48,837 nt of DNA from Halobacteriovorax sp. Lineage in GTDB: Bacteria; Bdellovibrionota; Bacteriovoracia; Bacteriovoracales; Bacteriovoracaceae. The stretch lies in the NCBI GenBank assembly GCA_024686135.1, contig JAIBDQ010000005.1, forward strand, positions 1-48,837, written 5' to 3'. The stretch's first letter is position 1. Every line of letters begins with the position of its first letter. Below the pieces are notes generated by a model. It searched no databases. It was not told the DNA's origin and saw only the letters and a list, made by a program, of their open reading frames with translations. Positions 25,544 through 34,554 of this stretch are shown here, one piece after another. A program made the position numbers and the translations under genes.

Positions 25544-28405
25544 TTGAGCAGGCAGAACTTTGAAGCCTCCTCCTGGCTCCAAACCGTACATCAACATGGC
25601 CATCAAGAGACCTACAAAAGGGCTCAAGTAACGGCAAAATCTTACAGAGATGAATCCATCTCTGAAGAGTTTAATCCATGTTCTCATTTTATTCCTGGCT
25701 GGAAAGGCGGAAGCCTTCTTTCAAAGCCTGCTATTTTACTCAACAACTTACTACCTCTTTTAACTGACGATGCAGCTGAGCAGTTAAAAACTATTCAAGG
25801 TGGAAAGAGTCATTTACTTAATTTGTATAACGAGTTTTTAGACTGGGCCCAGTTTAAAGAACTTCATATTAATCTTGATAACGTCGCAGACTTCGTCAGA
25901 CATTTTAAAGATGAGAACTCTCCTTATAAAGAGGAACTTAATGACTTTAGAAAACATTATGCTTTTAGAGCTGTCGTTAAATATTTATTGAAGATTAGAT
26001 TCTTAACTTCTCTTTCAAAAAGTCTAGACTCTCATTTTACTAAGGAAAACCTTCTTAACCCCACGAGCTTTCTAGTTAAGATTTTCCAAGGTGGAGGTTC
26101 TACTGAGCTTCGTTGTGAGTCTCTTCAAAGTTCTCCTTATAGCTGGTACCGTCCCTCAAGAGAGTTCAGTGAAAAGCTTATGGAGCTAGGAGATGCTTTT
26201 CACATAATCAATATTACTGAGTTGATGAAAGTTCTTACTTTTAGAGAAGGAGACTTCACTCAAAACTTATTAAACCTAGAAGACAAAGAATATTCTCATA
26301 GCCTTAGCCACTTAAGCTTTGGTCTCTTTTTAAACAATCTCCTTGTTTACCTACCTGAGTGGATTGAAAACCACAGAGATAAAGAATGGACTGGATTTAA
26401 CTTTAAGCATAAGTCCGGAACTTTAGATGTCCTGAATACGAAGTTTACGGGACAAAAGTTAACCTCATTAAGCTTGGCCCATAGACTTGCTCAAGAGCAT
26501 AATCTAAATCCTGATTGGACCAAGGTCATCTGCCCAGACTTTATTGGGGATGAATTTCATTCAGGTCAATTTGCAAAGATAACTCAAGAACTTCTCTTTT
26601 TAAACTTCCTCATTGAGCTAGCTAGTTCTAGAGGAGAGAACCCTATCCAGTTAATCTGTAAAACTTTTAACGACAGAAATTCAAGACAAAATCTTGATAA
26701 CGAAGGACAGGGCTCTTTTCTTGGAAGCATGGAAACTCAAAGTGAAATCGTTTACGAAAGAGTCGTCCTAAATATTCCAGAACTACCAAAAAGAAACCCT
26801 CACTTTGCTCTCGTTAATCAAATTACGAATCAACTTGAAGAGATTGAGCCAGGCGGAATTCTTTTTGTCATGACCAATCAAAATCTTTTTGTTCCTAGTC
26901 AGGCTGAAAGAGTTAAGCAACTCATGAAGAATGCGAAGTTTGAAGTTACTTTCGACTTTAGTCATTTGAAATGGCGAGGAGAAATTCCTGGTCATCTATA
27001 TATCTTTACCAAGCGCGGTAATGCCCTTCCATCTCAGCCTTTTATGCTGGGGGAAAGCATGGTCAATCAAGATCAAAAAGAAAATTGTTTTTCTTTTACT
27101 TGGAGTGGGGAGCTAAAGCATTTTAAGATGTTTGATGCTCTATCTACTGAATTTTCAAGTTTTCTAAAATCGAAGACACCCACATCAACTCCTCTTTATT
27201 TAAGAGAACTAGATGAAGGACTTGTTTTTGAATTTTATCAAGATGCCATAATGGATGGGAAAATGATGAGTTCAATGTCTAAAGACAAAGAGAAAATCAC
27301 TCACCCACATTTCTTTAAATGCTTAACGAACTCAAGCCTTCCTTTTGATCACTTCTTTCATATTCAAGGAATTAACCCAAACGATAGTGTGAAAAAAGAT
27401 GAAGTCAATTCGATATCAGAGAACTGGCTTGGGCTTCAATATCAACCAGAATTAAAATATAAATATATTCTCGTCGCTAATTTTAGTAATGCTACTGATA
27501 TTCAAATCGAAATCATTGATGCTAAAGCCTACAGAGCGACTTTAGAAAACTATGGAACTGCCTACTTTCATTACTTTGGCTTAGTTCCTAAAACAAACCC
27601 ACTTAATATCAATTTATTTAGAGAATACTTTAATCACCAGATGGGTCACCAAGTGATTCAACTTTCTCTTTCAGGTGGGACGACAAAATTAAAGCCAAAA
27701 CTACGTTCTCTATTAATTCCTGCATTCTTTAAAGAAAATATTGAACCACCGGCTCATTTAGAAAGCTGTTTGGCTCCTTTAAAACTCGGGAAAGGCTCTA
27801 TTCTATCTATGCATCCAGCAGAGTTCTCAAAGATGGCCTCTGATATGGATTCATGGTTATTACCTCTTGCTCAAAAATACCCTTGGTATATCTCAGGGCT
27901 TCTCTCTCATTTTAAGTTTAATATTGAAGAAGTCCTAAGGGCCATGAAGGGACAGAGCTTTACCGGTAAGACTATAGATTTTCAAAACCCTTTAATTGTT
28001 GGAAAGCTAATCAACTTAGAAAGTAAGTCTCTATTTCCAAGAAATGAAGATGCCTTTTTAGATTTTAATATTTCAAGTAACCAAGATATTCATCTTTCTT
28101 TATCCGAAGTGAAGTTAGGAAAAGATGGCGAAAATCACTACTTGGCCCTATTCAGTGAAGATGACATCATTGTAAAAATCTACTCTGATCAAGAGCTCTT
28201 AAAGTTCGCTGAATTTGTTCTAAGTTCCGCTTGTGGCAGACCTATTAGCCAACTACTTACTCAAATTAAGTTACCTAAAGTGACTGAATATAAGAAAGTC
28301 ATAGCTGAATACAAAGATCTTAGCTCTGAAGTAGATGCGGTTCACTGTAAGGCTCAGATGCTTCTCTCTGAAATCATTAAAAAGCAGATCCTTAAGCAAC
28401 ACTAA
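25544..28405 (+). CDS. large protein resembling a degenerate N6-adenine DNA methylase with specificity (TRD-like) regions
   Basis: A 953-residue cytosolic protein with a TTG start and GGGG 8 nt upstream. I do not recognise it as a named family, but its middle follows the HsdM/type IIG methylase order. Residues 290-318 resemble the YTP region. KVICPDFIGDEF (327-338) stands where DPxCGSG is expected. RVVLNIPELP (406-415) stands where NPPF/Y is expected. EIEPGGILFVMTNQNLFV (433-450), VTFDFSHLKW (468-477) and HLYIFTKRG (484-492) follow. Residues 690-729 (FREYF, then SGGTTKLKPKLRSLLIPAF) look like the conserved end of a target-recognition domain, and LSSACGRPISQLLTQIKLP (893-911) with a following helix (914-950) may be a second. 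Both catalytic motifs are altered, so methylation is unlikely. It probably forms an operon with the ChaN-like gene, 50 nt downstream. Confidence 0.6.
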   Translation: MSRQNFEASSWLQTVHQHGHQETYKRAQVTAKSYRDESISEEFNPCSHFIPGWKGGSLLSKPAILLNNLLPLLTDDAAEQLKTIQGGKSHLLNLYNEFLDWAQFKELHINLDNVADFVRHFKDENSPYKEELNDFRKHYAFRAVVKYLLKIRFLTSLSKSLDSHFTKENLLNPTSFLVKIFQGGGSTELRCESLQSSPYSWYRPSREFSEKLMELGDAFHIINITELMKVLTFREGDFTQNLLNLEDKEYSHSLSHLSFGLFLNNLLVYLPEWIENHRDKEWTGFNFKHKSGTLDVLNTKFTGQKLTSLSLAHRLAQEHNLNPDWTKVICPDFIGDEFHSGQFAKITQELLFLNFLIELASSRGENPIQLICKTFNDRNSRQNLDNEGQGSFLGSMETQSEIVYERVVLNIPELPKRNPHFALVNQITNQLEEIEPGGILFVMTNQNLFVPSQAERVKQLMKNAKFEVTFDFSHLKWRGEIPGHLYIFTKRGNALPSQPFMLGESMVNQDQKENCFSFTWSGELKHFKMFDALSTEFSSFLKSKTPTSTPLYLRELDEGLVFEFYQDAIMDGKMMSSMSKDKEKITHPHFFKCLTNSSLPFDHFFHIQGINPNDSVKKDEVNSISENWLGLQYQPELKYKYILVANFSNATDIQIEIIDAKAYRATLENYGTAYFHYFGLVPKTNPLNINLFREYFNHQMGHQVIQLSLSGGTTKLKPKLRSLLIPAFFKENIEPPAHLESCLAPLKLGKGSILSMHPAEFSKMASDMDSWLLPLAQKYPWYISGLLSHFKFNIEEVLRAMKGQSFTGKTIDFQNPLIVGKLINLESKSLFPRNEDAFLDFNISSNQDIHLSLSEVKLGKDGENHYLALFSEDDIIVKIYSDQELLKFAEFVLSSACGRPISQLLTQIKLPKVTEYKKVIAEYKDLSSEVDAVHCKAQMLLSEIIKKQILKQH

Positions 28406-28455
28406 TCCTAAAAGTTTGTTAAAATAAAGAGGTAACTAAATCTCCGGAGACTCAA

Positions 28456-30072
28456 TTGTCGAGTGAAATACTTGGTCTTCAAGAGGGCCTGTATGAATAC
28501 ATGAAAAGAAAGGCTTCTGAATTTGAAGTTGAAGAGTCTCAGCAGTTAAAGAGCTTTAAGTCCAATCAAAAAGAGTTAGCTTCAAGAAGTTTTAAACAAT
28601 CAAATATTGAAGAACTAATAGAGTCTATAAAGTCTTCACAGGTAATTTTCTTAGGGGATTTTCATACCTTTGATCAGCAGAGTAAAAACCTTGAGCGACT
28701 ACTTAGAACACTTATGGAAAAAAAAGAAAAGCTTCTCCTAGGTGTTGAGTTCGTAAATCAAAATAAGCAAAATGCTATCGATCAGTTTAGCAACCAAACG
28801 ATTACCGCCATGGAATTTTTAGAGATGGTTAATTACTCTGAGTCTTGGCGCTTTCCTTGGCATGTCTATAAGCCCTTTTTTGAAATGGCGAGAAAAGGTG
28901 AAGTTGAAATCTTTGCACTTAACACCACCGGTTCTCTTGAAGAAAGGGATGCTAATGCGGCCTTGAAGGTTAAAGAGATTTTAAAAGAACACCCCGATGG
29001 TAAGTTGCTCATTTTTTTTGGAGAATTACATATAACTCCCAATAAGCTGCCTCAAAGAGTAAAGGAACTTTGTCCTGATGCTGATCAAACAATAGTTCAT
29101 CAAAATTTAGATGAAGTTTACTGGAAGCTAGAGGGTCATGGGGATCAAGTTGTTAAGTTTGAAGAAAGAGAATTCTCTCTTCAAACCTCTCCACCATGGG
29201 TTAAATATGAAAGTATGGTCTATTGGTTTGAGAACCTCTGTGAAGATCCAGATTTTGATTTAAATCAATACTTAATGGGTTCTGGAAATATGTCTCTCAA
29301 CTCTAATGTTCCCGAAAACTTCCACTATTTGTCAGAAGAGCTTTCTAGGTCTCTTATATTATCAGTTGATGAAGAAGAGCTAGAGGACTTTAATCTAGCA
29401 GATCATAACCAAATCTCTCTTGTTTTAGAAAAAATTGAAAACCTAGATTCCGAAGAACTGAAAGACTTCTACAAAACACTTATAGCTAGAGGTAAGAGCT
29501 TTCATCTACCCGGCACAAATCTGCTCTATTGTTCAAACTATAGCATGAACCGATTATCATTCCTTGCTGGGATTCATCTCTTTGAAACGATTCAAAAGAG
29601 AGAATCTACGCCAAAGATTAGCTGTGACAATAATAGCCTCTTCTTCTTAAGGTTCTGTCAGCAAAACCTAATCGGGTACTTCTCTTCGAAACTTATTAAC
29701 CCTTACCGCAAATGCGACATGTACTTAAACTTTAAACTAAGCCTTGAACAAGAAGATTTAAGCCCTAAAGAAAGAAAGAATGCAGAGCTATTTGTAGAGA
29801 TATTAGACTCTAAAGATGACTTAAAGAAACTACAAGAGCTCCTAAATAAGCAGGATAGCATTACTCTCTTCTATGTCGGGCGGTTCTTAGGGAAATTTTT
29901 AGGTGAAGTTCTTTATATGAGAATTTTTAATGAAAAGAAATTACTTAAACGTTATGAAGAATTAAAAGAAAGGCTTTTTATAAGCCAGGCAAACTTAGAA
30001 AATTTCCTGGCTTTTACTAATTTAATCTTACCTGGTGAATCCTACAAAGAATTAAGAAAAAGAAGCTTCTAA
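28456..30072 (+). CDS. ChaN-like (haem-binding uptake-like) domain protein with unknown C-terminal half
   Basis: A 538-residue protein with TTG start and GGAG 6 nt upstream. Residues 50-225 match the ChaN-like domain (PF04187): VIFLGDFHTFDQQS (63-76), LLLGVEFVNQNKQ (93-105), WRFPWHVYKPFFEMA (131-145), IFALNTT (152-158) and FFGELHITP (187-195). Characterised ChaN proteins are iron-regulated haem-binding lipoproteins, but this one has no signal peptide and seems cytosolic. The C-terminal 300 residues are helical and unrecognised. Its 3' end overlaps the convergent kinase-like gene by 21 nt. It lies directly after the methylase-like gene, and both products are cytosolic orphans. Confidence 0.72.
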   Translation: MSSEILGLQEGLYEYMKRKASEFEVEESQQLKSFKSNQKELASRSFKQSNIEELIESIKSSQVIFLGDFHTFDQQSKNLERLLRTLMEKKEKLLLGVEFVNQNKQNAIDQFSNQTITAMEFLEMVNYSESWRFPWHVYKPFFEMARKGEVEIFALNTTGSLEERDANAALKVKEILKEHPDGKLLIFFGELHITPNKLPQRVKELCPDADQTIVHQNLDEVYWKLEGHGDQVVKFEEREFSLQTSPPWVKYESMVYWFENLCEDPDFDLNQYLMGSGNMSLNSNVPENFHYLSEELSRSLILSVDEEELEDFNLADHNQISLVLEKIENLDSEELKDFYKTLIARGKSFHLPGTNLLYCSNYSMNRLSFLAGIHLFETIQKRESTPKISCDNNSLFFLRFCQQNLIGYFSSKLINPYRKCDMYLNFKLSLEQEDLSPKERKNAELFVEILDSKDDLKKLQELLNKQDSITLFYVGRFLGKFLGEVLYMRIFNEKKLLKRYEELKERLFISQANLENFLAFTNLILPGESYKELRKRSF

Positions 30073-31476
30073 GTCTCTTTTCTTCCCTCTCACTAGAGAC
30101 GTAAGCCTCTTACTTTTCTTCTCAGACTTCCCAGGTGATCTGAATGCCATCTGGATCTTAGAACCAACAACTTCACCTGAGCTTCCCATTAGATTTTCAA
30201 AAGTAAGGTCTGCCTTTAACTCTTTTGCAAATTCCTTAACGATGATTAAGTCTTTTGACGTTTCAGGACAGTCTGATGAAAGCCCTCTATTGAAGTCTAA
30301 AAAGTCTTTTGAAAAGCCAGTCCCAGAATCAAAGACTGTTAGAAAAACTGTACTTCCTAAAGTCTTTGCATTTACAGAGATATGAGAATCTGCTCTTCCA
30401 GATTCACAGCTTTTTAAATTTTGGTTAAGTAGTAGATACACAATCTGCTGAATCTCTTCTTCATCTCCAAAGACTCTTAAGCCTTTGGGTAGATTTGTAT
30501 CAAGCGATACAGCAGAAGTTACAAATCTACTGCTAAGAAGCTCTAATGTATTTCCTATAATTTCATTAAGTGAAACATTCTCTGGCTCGCTAGACGCTAT
30601 AGCAGGAGCTCCTGCAGGCAATCCGGGTTGTTTATCATCCCACATGGCGTCGATTTGCGCCTCTACTTCTTCTTTAGATTTTCCATATACAGGAACTGGT
30701 TTTCCAGCGAGATCAATTGGGGAAGCTTCATTAACGATGGGCCTATTTTGTCTAGCGGTACCATTGACCAATAATGCTGTTTTAGGAAGCCCGTTGTTCT
30801 CAAGGGCTTCAGTGATCAAGCTTTCCACCTGCTCAGCGAGGGCAGATGGATCGTGTAAGAGATTTCCTGCCTTGTCTTCAATTTCGTCGTTTCGTTTTGC
30901 TAGAGTTATATTATTCCAAAGCTCCCCAAGAAAAAAGAAACTCACTAATCCAATTAGTAAAAAGAATGACCACTTAAGAGATGAATAACTCGCCATGGCC
31001 TTTGAACTTAGTCCTTCTAATCTTTCTAAAAACTCATCTTTTTTAGTCTCTAGTCTTTCAAAGCGTCTCCCCAGTACAGAAGCCACTACATTTTCGGGAT
31101 TCCCACCGAGACCCTCTAGCTTTCCATGAAACTCATGAGTTAATTTATTAACGTCATTAAGAAGAGTAAGGCCTCCTGTTAAAAAACTTTCAAGATGAGA
31201 TTCAAAGTAGGCCGTTGTGTCAGCTAAGCAATCTTGAGTCGAGGTAAGAAAAGCTTCCTCTAAATATGGAGCACTTAAATCACCTAACACTCTTGCCGTG
31301 TAAGTTTGATGAATTCTTTGGTAACAGGTTTGAACCCCTTCACCAAGAACAGTTATTTGACGGATTCTATTACTTAAATTTTGAATAAAGAAACCTGCAG
31401 CAATCAGCAGCGTCACACAAACTAGGCCAGCTAGGCCTTTTTTATTTTGAATAAAATTCACGGGATTCACCTTCAT
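30052..31476 (-). CDS. membrane-bound histidine-kinase-like ATPase without a visible H-box
   Basis: About 474 residues from the ATG at 31476, with GAGG 10 nt upstream; an ATG at 31506 is also in frame. There are two membrane segments, at about 15-32 and 168-188, enclosing a helical periplasmic domain with three Cys residues. After a proline-rich linker (about 275-310) comes a GHKL-type ATP-binding region: the N-box area IVYLLLNQNLKSCES, the D-x-G-x-G box FDSGTGF and a G2-like GSKIQM. I find no DHP H-box (H-E-x-R/P) before it, so autophosphorylation is uncertain. The C-terminus is highly basic. No response regulator gene is adjacent. Confidence 0.68.
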   Translation of the reverse strand: MKVNPVNFIQNKKGLAGLVCVTLLIAAGFFIQNLSNRIRQITVLGEGVQTCYQRIHQTYTARVLGDLSAPYLEEAFLTSTQDCLADTTAYFESHLESFLTGGLTLLNDVNKLTHEFHGKLEGLGGNPENVVASVLGRRFERLETKKDEFLERLEGLSSKAMASYSSLKWSFFLLIGLVSFFFLGELWNNITLAKRNDEIEDKAGNLLHDPSALAEQVESLITEALENNGLPKTALLVNGTARQNRPIVNEASPIDLAGKPVPVYGKSKEEVEAQIDAMWDDKQPGLPAGAPAIASSEPENVSLNEIIGNTLELLSSRFVTSAVSLDTNLPKGLRVFGDEEEIQQIVYLLLNQNLKSCESGRADSHISVNAKTLGSTVFLTVFDSGTGFSKDFLDFNRGLSSDCPETSKDLIIVKEFAKELKADLTFENLMGSSGEVVGSKIQMAFRSPGKSEKKSKRLTSLVRGKKRDLEASFS

Positions 31477-31617
31477 GGTTAAATTACCTCTATCTTCTAC
31501 AATCATTGTAAAACAGGGAGCTCAGACCCCGTATATTAATCTTTACAAGACGCAACATAATAGTCAAGAATAGGTAAAAACGCCCTAGTTATCGACGCAG
31601 AGGGACATTTACTGATT

Positions 31618-32574
31618 ATGGTTAGTGAATCCGAACAAAGAAAATTAATAGCACCACTTTTTATAAGTCTACTTTTGCACTTAGGGCTACTTAAGGCATT
31701 GGAATTCTTGCCAAAAAATCTTATATCTTACGATTCCTCAAAGGTTGTTAAGAAATCTAAGCCTCTAGAAGTGAGAAGTATTACTAGAGAAGAGCTCAAA
31801 AAGTATCGTACTGTTGGTGTCAAGAATGGGAAAAAAAATTTTTCCATGCCTACAAAAAAGAAAGGATTGGGGGATGCCACTGATACTCCAGGTAAGGCCA
31901 TAAAAATTCAGACTACTCCAAAAATTGCAAAAAAAATTAAAAAGAAGCCCATTAAAAAGACCATTAAAGCGGAAAAGGAAATCTCTCTTAACTCACTCAG
32001 AGTAAAACCTAAAGATGAAGTTGGTGTAAAAATAAACACGAAGATCAGAAAGTTAGAAGAAGAAAAAACTTCTAAGCTTGAGATAACCACAAATAAACAA
32101 GAAATTTATCAAAGACGAAAAGAGGTTCAGACCGATGTCTTAAAGCAGCTTGCAGCTTCTCCAGATAATGCAAAAGTCCTTCGGAAAACTGGTTTCAATA
32201 TGCAGCTTGAACCACCTGATGGAGTCTCTGAAGATGAACTTAATTCAATGGAAAAGATCTTCTACTCATTTCAAAAAAGAACTTTTAGAACCTATGTGGG
32301 ATCTTTTCTTAGAAAATATCAACAAACACTTTTAAGTAAACCGATCGTTAAAGAAACTATAAAAAATGAAAAGCATCGTTTGGCCGGTAGAGTGATTTTT
32401 GACAAAGATGGAAATATTATAAGTATCAAAATCATCAGGTCTTCCCATAGTGACGAGATTCACGAGATGTTTGAAGAAACTTTAAAAGACATGTATAAAT
32501 TACCCAATCCACCAAAAGATCTTCTTTCTAAAAAAGGTCAATTTACTATTTATTATCAATTAAGAATTAATTAA
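31618..32574 (+). CDS. TonB-like energy transducer family protein
   Basis: A 318-residue protein with a single N-terminal membrane anchor (about 11-29, APLFISLLLHLGLLKALEF). A long lysine-rich periplasmic linker (residues 40-175, many KKKPIKK-type repeats) follows. The C-terminal 110 residues end in a TonB-C-like fold: AGRVIFDKDGNIISIKIIRSS, an Asp/His helix and IYYQLRIN. TonB proteins transmit proton-motive force via ExbB/ExbD to outer-membrane receptors; no exbBD is next to it. The linker is Lys-rich, whereas classical TonB linkers are Pro-rich. It overlaps the convergent anti-sigma gene by 4 nt. Confidence 0.75.
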   Translation: MVSESEQRKLIAPLFISLLLHLGLLKALEFLPKNLISYDSSKVVKKSKPLEVRSITREELKKYRTVGVKNGKKNFSMPTKKKGLGDATDTPGKAIKIQTTPKIAKKIKKKPIKKTIKAEKEISLNSLRVKPKDEVGVKINTKIRKLEEEKTSKLEITTNKQEIYQRRKEVQTDVLKQLAASPDNAKVLRKTGFNMQLEPPDGVSEDELNSMEKIFYSFQKRTFRTYVGSFLRKYQQTLLSKPIVKETIKNEKHRLAGRVIFDKDGNIISIKIIRSSHSDEIHEMFEETLKDMYKLPNPPKDLLSKKGQFTIYYQLRIN

Positions 32575-33035
32575 GAAATCCAATTTATAAAAAGTGCAAA
32601 TAGTATGGCTGCCACATAGGCTAACCCCATTTTTACACTAAAAATAACTGAGGCCATATCTACGGCCATATTTCCTACTTCTTTAAAAATACCTAGAGCA
32701 CCATCTCTAGTTTTTGAAACTGTTGAGAACTCATTTCTAAAAAACATATTTCTGTTATTTTTAAATAAAATATCGGGTGTCGTTCCATGAAATTCAGGAA
32801 TAAGATTATTTATCCTCGAGGTAACTGCTTGTGAAAGTAAGACCGTTTTTTGGCATTCTTTACAGCTTGATACATGCTTGACCATATTATTTGGAATTTC
32901 TGATTCTTCTACGTCCATTAGGGCATAGACAGTATTAGTATGGGGACAATTTCTTGCCTCAAGCTCCTCTAAGACATGGGTATAAAGTGGAGCCTGGTCT
33001 TTAGAATAAAGATAAACTGTATCTTGGTTTTCCAT
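32571..33035 (-). CDS. membrane anti-sigma factor with HxxxCxxC zinc motif
   Basis: A 154-residue protein. His54, Cys58 and Cys61 form the HxxxCxxC motif of zinc-binding anti-sigma (ZAS) factors; Cys30 or His32 could be the fourth ligand. A hydrophobic C-terminal segment (about 134-153) would anchor it in the inner membrane, leaving no significant periplasmic domain. The gene starts 1 nt after the sigma-factor stop codon, so the pair is coupled. It probably sequesters the upstream sigma factor; the signal it senses is unknown. Confidence rests on motif plus gene order. Confidence 0.78.
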   Translation of the reverse strand: MENQDTVYLYSKDQAPLYTHVLEELEARNCPHTNTVYALMDVEESEIPNNMVKHVSSCKECQKTVLLSQAVTSRINNLIPEFHGTTPDILFKNNRNMFFRNEFSTVSKTRDGALGIFKEVGNMAVDMASVIFSVKMGLAYVAAILFALFINWIS

Positions 33036-33036
33036 T

Positions 33037-33525
33037 CTAAAAAGTCTCCATTAGGTTCGCCGTTCCGCCGGCATTTTTGAGAAGGGATTCACGTGCAAGG
33101 TTTAGCAAATTAAAATATTCTACCTTCGTAATATTCAAGATTTCACAAACTTCTTCCTTACTAAACCTTAGTTTATGCCTTAAACAAAGCACGGCTCTTT
33201 GATCCATAGGTAGTGTCCAAAAGGCATTATGCTCGACTCTGTCGCTATATCCATCTCTAGGAGGTTGAAAAAGATTGTTCTTCCTAGCAATCCTAAAAAT
33301 AGTGCCAAGGATAAAAATACGTGAGTACCTAAAAAAGGACGTGGGATTAGACCCATTGCTGTTTAGTTGTATGGCGAGCTCTTCCCTTTCTTCGGCCAAT
33401 AATAAGTACTGCGAGTCCTTAATCAGTTTCTCGCTAATATCCTCATCGGCAGTCAGGGCCATCGCAAACTGATAAAAATCTGATTGCTGTCTATTTAAAT
33501 AGGTCTCTAAATCCTTGAGTCTCAT
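33037..33525 (-). CDS. ECF-type RNA polymerase sigma factor
   Basis: A 162-residue protein with the two-domain ECF layout. A region 2-like helical block covers residues 14-80 (YQFAMALTADEDISEKLIKDS, then FRYSRIFILGTIFRIARK). The region 4 helix-turn-helix covers about 105-150: LPMDQRAVLCLRHKLRFSKEEVCEILNIT then LNLARESLLK. Region 2.4 is diverged, so promoter specificity cannot be predicted. AGGAGT directly abuts the ATG, too close for a normal ribosome binding site; a TAAAAT 6 nt before the ATG points to a leaderless mRNA. It is followed by the anti-sigma gene. Confidence 0.82.
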   Translation of the reverse strand: MRLKDLETYLNRQQSDFYQFAMALTADEDISEKLIKDSQYLLLAEEREELAIQLNSNGSNPTSFFRYSRIFILGTIFRIARKNNLFQPPRDGYSDRVEHNAFWTLPMDQRAVLCLRHKLRFSKEEVCEILNITKVEYFNLLNLARESLLKNAGGTANLMETF

Positions 33526-33531
33526 ACTCCT

Positions 33532-33561
33532 ATTTTATCCAGCTTCTTTCACTACTGGCAA
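33532..33561 (-). promoter_or_regulatory. putative promoter of the sigma/anti-sigma operon
   Basis: Minus-strand TTGCCA (33556-33561), 18-nt spacer, TAAAAT (33532-33537), then 6 nt to the ATG. This looks like a housekeeping promoter rather than an ECF-type autoregulated one. Confidence 0.4.
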
Positions 33562-33664
33562 GAAAACCAAGGATTTCAGGTGGTTATAGACGAGCTTTTT
33601 AGTTCCCTATAGCTAAAGATTTTTGAGGGATTGGACGATAAGTAGTGAAGAACAGGAGTTTAAA

Positions 33665-34552
33665 ATGAAAAGGCTTCATTTAGTAACAGTTATTTTTATT
33701 GGTTTAGCACTATCAATTTCTGGTTGTGCGCCTAAAACAAATAAAGTTAAAACCAGTGCAAATAACAACACGACTAGTACTTTTAATAATAACAATAATC
33801 CGTACCCAGGTTATACACCTCCTGCGGGTTATCCCAATCCTCCTTCGGCAACACCGATTGACCCGCACCCAGACCCTTACTCTTCAAACAATTGTGGAGC
33901 GAACTCTGGTTTAAAAGGTGGTGGTATTGGTTACGGTTCAGGTAGCGAAGCAGGTCACGCCGATGCGGGACAAACTATCAACTACTACAAAGTCAATGAT
34001 CCACCAGTGACGGCCCATGGAAATGGAACCGGTGTAACTGTTTGGTCATCACAAACAGATTTATCACCAAGTATTTCTCAATCAGTATTCTTTACGAATT
34101 CAAGGTTCAACTTGAGAGTTATACCGAGAGTTGTTACTCAAGGTGCTACCGATACAAGAACCGGAGCTAACTGTCAGTTCGTTCCAAGACCTTATCAAAA
34201 ACTCAAAGTTGGAGTTCGCCTAAGAAGAGCCGATCTATCAACTGGTGACTACTATCAGTTCGGTGTTGGAGATTATAATGGAGATGGTGATTCGGATGGA
34301 ATCCCAATCAACCAAGCCTCACGTGTTCATGAGTTTCAAGTTCCTCAAGGATCAAATCAACCTTTAGTTGTTGAAGTCTTAAATTTAGAATGGGACTGGT
34401 CTTGCTATGAATATGAGACTCAAAACTACTGTAATGTCCCTGGTTTTTGCCCTTGGGATAGAGTATGGCTATCTGAATGTGTAAGTGTGGAACTTCAATT
34501 TTCTACGGATGATACAAAAGATATCGTTGGAATTAGAACTTCTGATCCATAA
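33665..34552 (+). CDS. lipoprotein with Asn/Pro-rich linker and a calcium-loop motif
   Basis: A 295-residue lipoprotein from the ATG at 33665, fixed by AGGAG 6 nt upstream; the frame is open back to 33623. The signal ends in SISGC with lipidated Cys21. A low-complexity linker of Asn and Thr, then Pro, Tyr and Gly, covers residues 28-75 and would tether a surface domain. Residues 85-295 form the folded part and contain DYNGDGDSDG, an EF-hand/thrombospondin-3-like calcium loop (D-x-N-G-D-G-x-x-D). A Cys-rich C-terminal segment (SCYEYETQNYCNVPGFCPW, then SEC) may form disulfides. It is divergent from the sigma gene and could be a target of it. No family recognised. Confidence 0.78.
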   Translation: MKRLHLVTVIFIGLALSISGCAPKTNKVKTSANNNTTSTFNNNNNPYPGYTPPAGYPNPPSATPIDPHPDPYSSNNCGANSGLKGGGIGYGSGSEAGHADAGQTINYYKVNDPPVTAHGNGTGVTVWSSQTDLSPSISQSVFFTNSRFNLRVIPRVVTQGATDTRTGANCQFVPRPYQKLKVGVRLRRADLSTGDYYQFGVGDYNGDGDSDGIPINQASRVHEFQVPQGSNQPLVVEVLNLEWDWSCYEYETQNYCNVPGFCPWDRVWLSECVSVELQFSTDDTKDIVGIRTSDP

Positions 34553-34554
34553 GC

